Below are positions 48,532-56,845 of a stretch of DNA of 64,000 nucleotides, in pieces. The first letter of the stretch is position 1. Every line of letters starts with the position of its first letter. Source of the stretch: Flagellimonas abyssi (GTDB lineage: Bacteria; Bacteroidota; Bacteroidia; Flavobacteriales; Flavobacteriaceae); contig NZ_JAHZSV010000001.1 of the NCBI RefSeq assembly GCF_019457905.1, positions 464,899 to 528,898 on the forward strand, in the 5' to 3' direction. Made by a program: the position numbers and the translations under genes. The notes beneath the pieces were generated by a model, which ran no database searches, was not told where the DNA came from, and was given only the letters and a program-made list of their open reading frames with translations.

Positions 48532-49125
48532 ATGGACCGTAGAAAAGCTTTAAAATTTACAGGAAGTATGGCCGCATTAGCCGTTTCTGGCCCGTCCTTG
48601 CTATCATTGTTACAATCATGTAAAAATGAGGCCCGAATGGATTGGCAACCCATATTTTTGACCATGGATGAAGCAGCATTCGTCTCCAAAATCGTGGATA
48701 TGATATTGCCACGAACCGAAACTCCTGGAGCACTCGATGTAAAAACGGATATATTCATCGATAAGGTTTACGCCAATCTTTATGACACCGATGCTCAGGA
48801 ACATGTAAGGAAAGAAATAGAAAAATTCAATCAAGATTGCATTGCGGATTTTGGTGACAGTTTTGTAAACCTCTCCGAATCGGACCAAATCAAGGTTTTG
48901 CAAAAAGCGGAAGAGAATTCAGGACAATTCGGAAGCGGCGTGTGGGGAACCACCGTGGGTAAACCTGAACCCGTAGGTTTCTATCGTTCCTTAAAATCAA
49001 CGGCGCTCTGGGGCTATTTCACTTCGCAAGAAATCGGTGAAAATGTTTTGAATTATGATCCCATACCAGGGGGATATAACGGTTGCATCCCTTTAAGTGA
49101 GGTAGGCAACAAATGGAGTCTGTAA
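48532..49125 (+). CDS. gluconate 2-dehydrogenase subunit 3 family protein (Tat-signalled)
   Basis: This is the small partner of GMC dehydrogenases, 197 residues. The N-terminus MDRRKALKFTGSMAALAV has twin arginines and a hydrophobic core, followed by a Cys in LLQSC that could be lipidated. The mature part matches the family: FLTMDEAAFVSKIVDMILPRTETPGALD and, near the end, GFYRSLKSTALWGYFTSQEIG with a Gly/Pro-rich tail. It probably guides folding and Tat export of the GMC subunit. It is 4 bp after the GMC gene and 1 bp before the Gfo/Idh/MocA gene, so all three are tightly coupled. No cytochrome c subunit is encoded nearby. Confidence 0.9.
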   Translation: MDRRKALKFTGSMAALAVSGPSLLSLLQSCKNEARMDWQPIFLTMDEAAFVSKIVDMILPRTETPGALDVKTDIFIDKVYANLYDTDAQEHVRKEIEKFNQDCIADFGDSFVNLSESDQIKVLQKAEENSGQFGSGVWGTTVGKPEPVGFYRSLKSTALWGYFTSQEIGENVLNYDPIPGGYNGCIPLSEVGNKWSL

Positions 49126-49126
49126 T

Positions 49127-50494
49127 ATGGACTCCAAACCCTTTTATATCAACCGAAGAAAGTTTTTGGCCAGTTCCACGGCAGCTCTGGCACTCTCAAC
49201 ATTTGGTGCCTACGGCCTTGATTTGATCTATGCTCAAAAAAAATGGAGAGTCGGGCTTATTGGTTGTGGCTGGTACGGTAAAAGCGACCTCTTCAAACTC
49301 ATTCAAGTGGCCAATGTAGAAGTGGTATCACTTTGTGATGTGGACAAAAAACATCTCGAGGAGGCTGCCATTTTGGTGGCACAAAGGCAATCATCCGGAA
49401 AAAGACCTCGTTTGTACCACGACTATCGTAAAATGCTGGCTGAAAAGGATTTGGACATAGTTTTGATTGGCAGTCCAGACCATTGGCATGCCCTACAGGC
49501 GATTGAAGCTATGGAATCCGGAGCACATCTCTATCTACAAAAACCTATTAGTTTAGATATTTTGGAAGGCGAAGCTATTTTGAGCACTGCCCGGAAACTT
49601 GGAAGAAAAGTACAAATAGGTACCCAACGAAGAAGTACACCACATTTGATAGAGGGCAAGAAAAATATCATCGATGCCGGGCTATTGGGAAAAATATCCC
49701 ATGTAGAAATGTGCTGTTATTATCACATGCGATGGAACGCTAACCCTCCCGTACAAGAAGTTCCAGATTATTTTGATTATGATTTTTGGTCGGGACCTGC
49801 CCCACTCCGCCCCTACATTGGGCTGCCTCACCGAAGTTGGCGTGCCTTTATGGAATATGGTAATGGCATTGTGGGTGATATGTGTGTTCATATGTTGGAT
49901 GCGGTACGTTGGATGCTTGACCTTGGTTGGCCCAAAAAAGTAAGCTCTACTGGGGGAATCTATGTTCAAAAGGATTCCATCGCCAATATTTCCGACACCC
50001 AAACAGCCATTTTTGAATTTGATGAACTAAACTGTGTATGGCAGCATCGTAGCTGGGGCAATCCGACGGACCCAGATTATCCATGGGCATTTTTCATTTA
50101 TGGTGAAAAAGGTACGTTTAAAGGAAGTGTTCATCAGTATGAATTTATTCCCAACGGAGATGGAAAAACCATAAAAAAAGAAGTGGTCTACGAACGTGAA
50201 AAGTATCCCGAAGATTTAAAAGAGAAAGATATTGAACTACATACCGCACCTGCTACCCGAGGACACATGTTGGACCTATTGGACTCCATAGAAAATGATA
50301 GACTACCTGTGGCAGATGTACAACAGGGCCATATTTCAACGGCCAGTTGCATCATGGCCAATCTTGCCATGAAATTGGAACGACCCTTGGCGTACAATCC
50401 TCAAGAAAAGGCGATAATCAATGATGCCGAAGCTTCGAGTTTACTGAAGAATACGTATAGAGGGCCATGGAAGCACCCTTTCGAATCCATTTAA
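49127..50494 (+). CDS. Tat-exported Gfo/Idh/MocA-family oxidoreductase
   Basis: This is a 455-residue NAD(P)-type sugar oxidoreductase. The N-terminus has a Tat motif (NRRKFLASSTAALALST) and then a Rossmann fold: VGLIGCGWYGKSDL, VVSLCDVDKKHLEEA, IVLIGSPDHWHALQAIEAMESG, HLYLQKPISLDILEG (the EKP-like motif reads QKP). The C-terminal domain contains GNGIVGDMCVHMLDAVRWMLDLG with catalytic-type His and Asp. Tat export implies that folding with bound nucleotide precedes export. It starts 1 bp after subunit 3, and in this setting may act on a keto-sugar produced by the GMC enzyme. The exact reaction is unknown. Confidence 0.9.
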   Translation: MDSKPFYINRRKFLASSTAALALSTFGAYGLDLIYAQKKWRVGLIGCGWYGKSDLFKLIQVANVEVVSLCDVDKKHLEEAAILVAQRQSSGKRPRLYHDYRKMLAEKDLDIVLIGSPDHWHALQAIEAMESGAHLYLQKPISLDILEGEAILSTARKLGRKVQIGTQRRSTPHLIEGKKNIIDAGLLGKISHVEMCCYYHMRWNANPPVQEVPDYFDYDFWSGPAPLRPYIGLPHRSWRAFMEYGNGIVGDMCVHMLDAVRWMLDLGWPKKVSSTGGIYVQKDSIANISDTQTAIFEFDELNCVWQHRSWGNPTDPDYPWAFFIYGEKGTFKGSVHQYEFIPNGDGKTIKKEVVYEREKYPEDLKEKDIELHTAPATRGHMLDLLDSIENDRLPVADVQQGHISTASCIMANLAMKLERPLAYNPQEKAIINDAEASSLLKNTYRGPWKHPFESI

Positions 50495-50538
50495 AAAACT
50501 TTAATAAGTTGTGTCAATCGGTGGCACCTGAATATATT

Positions 50539-52029
50539 ATGAAAAATATCAGCCTCCTACTCTTCTGTATTTGTTTATGCACCATATGCCCGGCCCAGCA
50601 AAACAATAAACGAACCATTGTAACCACAGATGGTGAAATCGACGATGTGGATACCTTTATCCGCTTTTTGATGTACACCAATGAGTTCGATACCGAAGGA
50701 TTGATCTACTCCAGTTCCATGTGGCATTGGAAGGGAGATGGCAAAGGCACCACCATGGTATCGGAAATGGAAATGACCCGAAACATGTATGGAGAGCGGA
50801 GCGAATTGCGATGGCCCGGTACCACTTGGATGGAAGAATTATTGGCTGAATATGCCAAAGTTCACCCAAATCTTCTTTTGCACGACAAGAATTATCCTTC
50901 AGCAGAAGCACTTTTGGCATTGGTGAAGGTGGGCAACATCGATTTTGAAGGTGAAATGGACAAGCGTACCGAAGGTTCTGAATGGATTGCAAAAAAATTA
51001 TTGGACGATGATCCGCGGGAAATATTTCTTCAAGCTTGGGGAGGAACTAACACCATTGCCCGTGCCCTAAAATCTATTGAGGAAGATTATTCAAACCATA
51101 AGAATTGGGAAGAAATCAAAGAGACAGTATCCAAAAAAGCCATTATCTACACCATAATGGACCAAGATGCTACTTATAAAAACTATATAGGACCCAACTG
51201 GCCCAAAATCCGTATTTTCTACAATGCCAACCAATTTTGGTGCTTTGCCTATCCATGGAAAAGAGTGGTTCCAAAAAGCCAACAACCTTTTTTGGAAGGT
51301 AGTTTTATGGGCCCCAACATCATAAATGACCATGGTTCGCTTTTTAAAAAATACTATTCCTACGGGGATGGACAAAAACAAGAAGGAGATCCCAATCATT
51401 TTGAAGGTGACATTTCCAAAATTACAAATACCGAACGGGGCAGCTTTTCCAAATATGATTTTATATCCGAAGGAGACTCGCCGGCATTCCTGCATTTGGT
51501 AGATGTGGGATTGGACAACTACGAAGACCCGTCCAGAGGTGGTTGGAGCGGTCGTTTTGTACAATCAACAGAAAATCCATACCGATATGAAGACGGGGAA
51601 GCTGCTTCCGACCTAAATCCAGAAACAGGAGAAATGGACAAAAGCTATCCACAGACCCGATGGATAAAGCCTATGCAATTGGATTTCGCGGCTAGGGCGG
51701 ATTGGTGCGTTAAATCATTTTCCGAAGCAAATCACCCACCCAAGGTTACTGTAATGGAGGGGAACACAATAGTCTCAGCAGCAGGGGAAACAGTTACGCT
51801 GAACATATCCGGAAAGGATGTAGACGGACATCCTGTTTATTTTAAAGTTTGGCCCTATGCGGAGGCAGGAGATGGTACGGTACAGATTGAATTGAATATG
51901 GATAAAGCCAAAGTAGACGTTCCAAAAACAGCAAAGGCTGGTGAAAAATACCATGTGATAATAGAAGGTACGGATACCGGATTTCCTGCTTTGACAAGAT
52001 ACCAGCGGGTAATCATTGAAATTAATTAA
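50539..52029 (+). CDS. exported DUF1593 (nucleoside-hydrolase-like) protein, Sde182 type
   Basis: This is a 496-residue secreted protein. I start it at ATG 50539, which gives a signal peptide (MKNISLLLFCICLCTICPAQ); a longer frame overlaps the previous gene and is rejected. The N-terminal domain looks like a nucleoside hydrolase with the Ca-binding-type motif TTDGEIDDVDTFIRFLMY and EIFLQAWGGTNTIARAL; a C-terminal beta domain (about residues 395-496, PKVTVMEGNTIVSAAGETVTLNISG) matches the end of the Sde182 cellulose-binding family. It lies 44 bp after the oxidoreductase. It may cleave or bind an N- or O-glycosidic product, but no activity is established to my knowledge. Confidence 0.85.
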   Translation: MKNISLLLFCICLCTICPAQQNNKRTIVTTDGEIDDVDTFIRFLMYTNEFDTEGLIYSSSMWHWKGDGKGTTMVSEMEMTRNMYGERSELRWPGTTWMEELLAEYAKVHPNLLLHDKNYPSAEALLALVKVGNIDFEGEMDKRTEGSEWIAKKLLDDDPREIFLQAWGGTNTIARALKSIEEDYSNHKNWEEIKETVSKKAIIYTIMDQDATYKNYIGPNWPKIRIFYNANQFWCFAYPWKRVVPKSQQPFLEGSFMGPNIINDHGSLFKKYYSYGDGQKQEGDPNHFEGDISKITNTERGSFSKYDFISEGDSPAFLHLVDVGLDNYEDPSRGGWSGRFVQSTENPYRYEDGEAASDLNPETGEMDKSYPQTRWIKPMQLDFAARADWCVKSFSEANHPPKVTVMEGNTIVSAAGETVTLNISGKDVDGHPVYFKVWPYAEAGDGTVQIELNMDKAKVDVPKTAKAGEKYHVIIEGTDTGFPALTRYQRVIIEIN

Positions 52030-52070
52030 CTTTCAATTTTCTGATTGAGCACATAAAACTAAATAACAAT

Positions 52071-54383
52071 ATGCATACTTTAAAACAAAACCTCAAACTG
52101 GGCAGCTTGTTCCTAGCAACAATTTTTGTGGGTTGCAGTCCCAAATTTACAGAAGAAACCAAAGAAGGTTTCAACCTTGTAAAAAATGAAAATGGGGCAA
52201 CCCTCGGATATAGTCAAGATTCTGGTGTCTCAATCTTGACCGTTGACCAGATGGCATTTAAAGACCTGAACAAAAATGGCACGCTTGATCCTTATGAAGA
52301 CTGGAGGCTCACGGCAGATGAAAGAGCCAAAGACCTTGCTTCAAAAATGAGTGTGGAGCAAATAGCTGGATTAATGTTGTACAGCGCGCACCAATCCATT
52401 CCCGGGGGAGGTAACAGTTTTTTTGGTGCAGTCACGTACAATGGAAAACCCTATAAAGAAAGTGGCGCTAAACCTAGTGACCTCTCTGATGCACAGAAGA
52501 AATTTTTGCTCGAAGATAATTTACGTCATGTATTGATTACCAGCGTTGAATCACCAGGAGTATCTGCACAATGGAACAATAATGCACAAGCGATGGTTGA
52601 AGGTATCGGGTTGGGTATTCCAATAAACACGAGCTCAGACCCAAGACATGGCAGTGATTCCTATGCAGAATTCAATGCGGGTGCGGGCGGAAAAATTTCC
52701 ATGTGGCCCAGTACATTGGGACTGGCAGCTAGTTTTGACCCATCTTTAATGCAACAGTTCGGGAAAATCGCTTCCCAAGAATACCGGGCATTGGGAATTG
52801 CAACTGCGCTTTCCCCTCAAATCGACCTTGCTACAGAGCCACGTTGGTCCCGTTTTGATGGCACCATGGGAGAAGACCCAAAGCTAGCGGCAGATATGGC
52901 CCGTGCCTATGTGGAAGGTTTTCAAGCATCGGAAAATGGCGATTGGGGCATGCAAAGTGTCAATGCCATGGTAAAACACTGGCCAGGTGGCGGACCGGAA
53001 GAAGGTGGTCGTGACGGACATTTTGGCTATGGGTCCTATGCCGTTTATCCCGGAAAAAATCTGGAAGATCACTTAAAGCCCTTTACAGAAGGTGCATTTG
53101 CCTTAAAAGGGCCAACCAAAATGGCAACTGCCGTAATGCCCTATTATACCATTTCATACGAGCAGGATACCAAAAACGGGGAAAACGTTGGAAATGCCTA
53201 CAACAAATATTTGATTACTGACCTTTTGCGTGGAAAGTATGGTTATGATGGCGTCGTCTGTACCGATTGGGGCATCACTGGCGATGCGCCCAATGTATAT
53301 GAGTTCAGGGGCAAGCCATGGGGTGTAGAAAATTTGAGCGTTGCTGAAAGACATTATAAAATTATCGAAGCTGGTTGTGACCAATTTGGGGGCAACAACG
53401 ATATGGGTCCAGTTATAGAAGCTTATCAAATGGGGGTTGAGGAACATGGAGAAGAATACATGCGGAAACGTTTTGAAACTTCTGCTGTCCGCTTGCTGAA
53501 GAACATATTTAGAACCGGGCTTTTTGAAAATCCTTATTTAGATGTGGCACAAACAGAAAAAATCGTTGGCAATTCAGAATTCATGGAGGCAGGGTACAAT
53601 GCGCAGCTCAAATCCATAGTGATGCTGAAAAACAATGAAAAAACACTTCCTGTGGAGAACAAGAGAAAAGTCTATGTGCCCCAGCGTTATGTAGCTCCCA
53701 CAGTAAATTGGTTCGGGGTAGCTACCGAAGAACGCACGGAACATCCCTTTAACATGGAAGTGGTCGCCAAGTATTTTGAGGTAGTGGACTATCCCGATGA
53801 AGCTGATTTTGCCCTTGTTGGTATTGAAAACCCAAATGGTGGGGTAGGTTACGATGTCGCTGACACCGAAAATGGTGGCAATGGTTACGTTCCCATAAGC
53901 TTGCAATACGGTACTTATACCGCAACCAATGCAAGAGAACAAAGCATAGCGGCTGGAAGTCCGCTGGAAAAAGGTGTGGACAACCGTTCCTACAATGGTA
54001 AAACGACCACATCCATAAATATTTCCGATATGAGTTTGGTGACCGATACAAAAAGAAAGATGGGAGACAAACCTGTTGTAGTTATAGTGAGAGTCGCCAA
54101 ACCCCTGGTCTTTGCAGAAATTGAATCGTCTGCTGATGCCATATTGGTACACATGGGCGTTCAGGACCAAGCCCTAATGGACATAGTTTCGGGCAAAGTA
54201 GAACCTTCAGCTTTGCTACCATTTCAAATGCCAAAAGATATGTTGACCGTTGAGCAACAATTTGAAGATGTTCCACGAGATATGGATCCTTACACCGACA
54301 CTAATGGCAACTCCTACGATTTTTCCTTCGGGCTGAATTGGAGTGGAGTAATTGATGATGAAAGAATCCAAGCATATAAATAG
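52071..54383 (+). CDS. GH3 beta-glucosidase-like lipoprotein
   Basis: This is a 770-residue glycoside hydrolase. The signal ends in a lipobox-like IFVGC. Soon after comes an EF-hand-like loop DLNKNGTLDPYEDW, then the GH3 barrel: DPRHGSDSYAEFNAG, ATEPRWSRFDGTMGEDP, VKHWPGGGPEEGGRDGH and the nucleophile Asp in GVVCTDWGITGD. The C-terminal alpha/beta sandwich follows (VMLKNNEKTLPVENKRKVYV) and ends in DFSFGLNWSG. It would release terminal beta-linked sugar in the periplasm or at the surface. It is the last gene of the run, 41 bp after the DUF1593 gene, with a terminator after it. The order GMC, Gfo, DUF1593, GH3 suggests action on one glycoside. Confidence 0.92.
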   Translation: MHTLKQNLKLGSLFLATIFVGCSPKFTEETKEGFNLVKNENGATLGYSQDSGVSILTVDQMAFKDLNKNGTLDPYEDWRLTADERAKDLASKMSVEQIAGLMLYSAHQSIPGGGNSFFGAVTYNGKPYKESGAKPSDLSDAQKKFLLEDNLRHVLITSVESPGVSAQWNNNAQAMVEGIGLGIPINTSSDPRHGSDSYAEFNAGAGGKISMWPSTLGLAASFDPSLMQQFGKIASQEYRALGIATALSPQIDLATEPRWSRFDGTMGEDPKLAADMARAYVEGFQASENGDWGMQSVNAMVKHWPGGGPEEGGRDGHFGYGSYAVYPGKNLEDHLKPFTEGAFALKGPTKMATAVMPYYTISYEQDTKNGENVGNAYNKYLITDLLRGKYGYDGVVCTDWGITGDAPNVYEFRGKPWGVENLSVAERHYKIIEAGCDQFGGNNDMGPVIEAYQMGVEEHGEEYMRKRFETSAVRLLKNIFRTGLFENPYLDVAQTEKIVGNSEFMEAGYNAQLKSIVMLKNNEKTLPVENKRKVYVPQRYVAPTVNWFGVATEERTEHPFNMEVVAKYFEVVDYPDEADFALVGIENPNGGVGYDVADTENGGNGYVPISLQYGTYTATNAREQSIAAGSPLEKGVDNRSYNGKTTTSINISDMSLVTDTKRKMGDKPVVVIVRVAKPLVFAEIESSADAILVHMGVQDQALMDIVSGKVEPSALLPFQMPKDMLTVEQQFEDVPRDMDPYTDTNGNSYDFSFGLNWSGVIDDERIQAYK

Positions 54384-54402
54384 ATAGTCGAGCAAGATAC
54401 TT

Positions 54403-54434
54403 TAAGGTCCTCAATTATTTGGGGACCTTTTTTA
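54403..54434 (+). terminator. intrinsic terminator after the GH3 gene
   Basis: AAGGTCC pairs with GGACCTT (7 bp) and is followed by a run of six T. It lies 20 bp after the GH3 stop and marks the end of the oxidoreductase operon. Confidence 0.75.
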
Positions 54435-54562
54435 ATTAAAATTTTACATCAAAAACGTTTTATCGTGTATCTGTGATTTTAACCCCGAGAAAAAAATAAT
54501 TAAAGTACAATACATTAGTTTTGCGCCGCCTAAAGTCACTGAAAACCAAACCAATTTTTTGA

Positions 54563-55159
54563 ATGCTCACCAAAGAAAATCCCAAGAAAAACCTTTACAT
54601 CCTTTCCTTTCTCAATTCCATTTACCCTTTGAGCCCAGAGTTAAAGAATTACCTTACTCAGAAAATCAACAGTCGTTCCTTTGAAAAAAATGAGTTCATC
54701 AATAAGGCCGGTGAAATCTGTGATTGTTTATATCTGATCAAAAAAGGAATGGTTCGTGGTTATTTTGTAAGTGATTCGTCGGAAATCACCACTTGGATTG
54801 ATTCTGAAAATTAAGTATTTACTTCCATAACTGGCTTCTTTAGAAATCAAAGAAGCGAGGAATACATACAGAGCCTTGAAAATACGTATTGCGATTACCT
54901 GAAATATGAGGATTACAAATATTGCCTAAACCATTTTCCGGAAATGAGGCACATCAATCGTATTTTGCTCGAAGAATATTACATATTGGCAGAGCAAAGG
55001 GTATACTTGGCAAGGATTCCAAATGCTCGCAAAAGGCTTGAATTTTTTATGGCGAACATGAAACCCAAAATTATGGACAGGATTCCGAGAAAACACCTTG
55101 CCTCCTACCTAGCCATAAGACCGGAAACCTTATCCAGACTTATGAAGGACAAAAATTGA
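54563..55159 (+). pseudogene. Crp/Fnr-family regulator broken by one in-frame stop
   Basis: In one frame the stretch encodes 198 residues with a single TAA at 54812-54814. Before it: cNMP-binding domain with NEFINKAGEICDCLYLIKKG and ITTWIDSEN; after it, without a frame change: VFTSITGFFRNQRSEEYIQ, MRHINRILLEEYYILAEQRV and a helix-turn-helix IPRKHLASYLAIRPETLSRL. The family usually reads SENE here, so GAA to TAA explains the break by one base. Everything else is intact, which suggests a recent loss or a sequencing error. An N-terminal fragment of 83 residues would be made, without the DNA-binding part. Confidence 0.87.
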
Positions 55160-55279
55160 ATTGACACTTTTTTTGAGCAAGGTTATTTTTCAAATTATCT
55201 ATCCTGAGTTTTTTTTTACAAAAATCCATTTCCTCTTTTATAATATTCTGAAAACCCAAGTAAAACCCCACTTCTCCGC

Positions 55280-55477
55280 CTACAGTTCAACAGGTTCAAA
55301 AGCCACCTTTTTTGAACCACACACGGAGCAAGTTTACTCCTCGGGTACGTCCTTAAATTTTGTATTGGGCTCGATACCAAATTTTGAATCTCCCACTTCA
55401 TTATCATATACCGTCAAACATTTTTGACATTGATAGAGCTTCTTGGGTTCTCGCTCATTTGTATCCTTCTTTTTTAT
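55280..55477 (-). pseudogene. rubredoxin-domain remnant with in-frame stop
   Basis: Read on the minus strand in one frame (about 55438 down to the TAG at 55280-55282) the bases encode a rubredoxin: YQCQKCLTVYDNEVGD, FGIEPNTKFKDVPEE, stop, TCSVCGSKKVAFEPVEL. All four cysteines (CxxC and CxxC) are present; the stop TAA at 55334-55336 replaces the conserved Tyr before TC. There is no start codon: the frame runs up only to a stop at 55478-55480, so the 5' part is lost. The sequence resembles the C-terminal rubredoxin domain of a larger flavobacterial protein I associate with nitrite-reduction loci (from memory). It is a decayed gene end. Confidence 0.8.
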
Positions 55478-55495
55478 TTATGCCTTCTCCTTTTG

Positions 55496-55987
55496 TCCGA
55501 GATGCTGGAAAAGTTAAAAGTGGACACCGTGGAGCTTATGCCCAACAAACTGTTCTATGTGAGCAATTATGAAAGGAAATTCCCAAAAACGGTATCCAAA
55601 AAATATCTGTTTGAAAAAATTCCGTTGATTTACAGGGAACCGGGCTCGGCCACCAGAAACGCCATGGAGGGGTTCATTGAGAAAAACAATTACTCGGTAA
55701 ACAAAAAGATGGAACTCACCTCCAATGAAGCGGTAAAACAAGCTGTTATCTCTGGGCTGGGCTGCTCGATCATGCCCCTTATAGGAAACAAAAATGCCCT
55801 TAAAAACAATGAATTGAAAATAATTCCTGTGAGAGGTCTGCCCATCACTACAACCTGGAATCTCATTTGGCTGAAATCGAAAAACCTATCGCCAGTAGCT
55901 GTGGCGTTTTTAAATTATTTAAAAGATAGAAAGGAAAATATCATTCAGAAAAAATTCAGTTGGATCGAAGACTTTACCAATGTTTGA
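55496..55987 (+). pseudogene. LysR-family regulator, C-terminal effector-domain fragment
   Basis: About 160 codons encode the second half of a LysR substrate-binding domain: LKVDTVELMPNKLFYVSNYE, IPLIYREPGSATRNAMEGFI, MELTSNEAVKQAVISGLGCS, IMPLIGNKNALKNNELKIIP and TTWNLIWLKSKNLSPVAVAF. The N-terminal helix-turn-helix and first subdomain are missing; the frame continues upstream to about 55424 only as a hydrophobic stretch without homology, overlapping the rubredoxin remnant. The junction is near 55495. It cannot bind DNA. An ATG at 55502 could still give a 161-residue fragment. It is probably the residue of a deletion that also removed the 5' part of the rubredoxin gene. Confidence 0.8.
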
Positions 55988-56161
55988 TCTAACCACAATA
56001 ATAGCTTAAAAGGATGGCCAGAAAAAATCGAACTATTTCCGCGGACCCCATGTTTCAGCAGAGGTTTCCATAGTTTGAATATAAAATATTAACTATTTGT
56101 CAATTCTTAATAATTTAATCCTTCATGCCCATGAATAAATTCAAAGGTTTGTTTGAGTATA

Positions 56162-56818
56162 TTATATGAGGCTTTGTCTTCTGGCCTTTTGAACAGCCTC
56201 TAACTTGTTGTGGACCTGAAGCTTCTTATAAATATTCTCGATATGCTTTCTAACCGTACTAGGTGAGAGAAATAGATTTTTGGCAATCACGGTATAGCTT
56301 AGCCCTTCCGCCAGTTGTTCCAATACCTCCTTTTCACGGGAACTTAGCAAAATATCCTCTTCCTGTACGGATAGTGATTCTTGCTTTTCCGGATATCGTA
56401 ACAATTTGAGTGTCTTTACAGCGATTGAAGGACTCATCGCCGCACCTCCCCCTAGGGTCTCGGAAATGGCATTGTACAACTTTTGTCCTTCAATTTCCTT
56501 AAGCAAATATCCATCGGCGCCGGCCTGGATCGCATTGAAAATATTCTCATCATTATCGAAAACGGTAAGCATGAGCACCTTTATATGGGGATATTTCTGT
56601 TTTACGATACGAACTGTTTCAATACCGTCCAAAACAGGCATTTCTATGTCCATAAGTACCAAATCGAGGTTGTGGTTCTTTTCCAATTTGGACAGCAACT
56701 CACTACCGTTGTAGACCATGTACTTGATGTCCAAATCCTCAAAATCTTCTAATTTCTCTTTTATGGCACGAGCCAAGAACGTATTATCGTCCACTATGGC
56801 CAGTTTGATTTTGCTCAT
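56162..56818 (-). CDS. NarL/FixJ-type (LuxR) response regulator
   Basis: This is a cytoplasmic two-component regulator of 218 residues. The receiver domain (about 1-125) has the acidic pocket IVDDNTF, phospho-acceptor Asp in LVLMDIEMPVLDGIE, and Lys in GYLLKEIEGQK. A LuxR-type helix-turn-helix follows (LSSREKEVLEQLAEGLSYTVIAKNLFLSPSTVRKHIENIYKKLQVHN). It starts 27 bp after the stop of the histidine kinase gene and is its likely partner. Targets are unknown; the genes upstream on the same strand (58.8-61.3 kb) are candidates. Confidence 0.94.
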   Translation of the reverse strand: MSKIKLAIVDDNTFLARAIKEKLEDFEDLDIKYMVYNGSELLSKLEKNHNLDLVLMDIEMPVLDGIETVRIVKQKYPHIKVLMLTVFDNDENIFNAIQAGADGYLLKEIEGQKLYNAISETLGGGAAMSPSIAVKTLKLLRYPEKQESLSVQEEDILLSSREKEVLEQLAEGLSYTVIAKNLFLSPSTVRKHIENIYKKLQVHNKLEAVQKARRQSLI

Positions 56819-56845
56819 GGTCCTATACTTTTTGAAGTGAAAAAA

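Noticed and set aside
54812..54814. Stop-codon read-through or recoding of the Crp/Fnr gene
   Set aside because: TAA is not a known recoded codon here and there is no stimulating structure; adjacent decayed genes favour mutation.
55161..55427. 88-codon open frame on the plus strand
   Set aside because: It is the antisense shadow of the rubredoxin remnant, whose motifs are clear on the minus strand.
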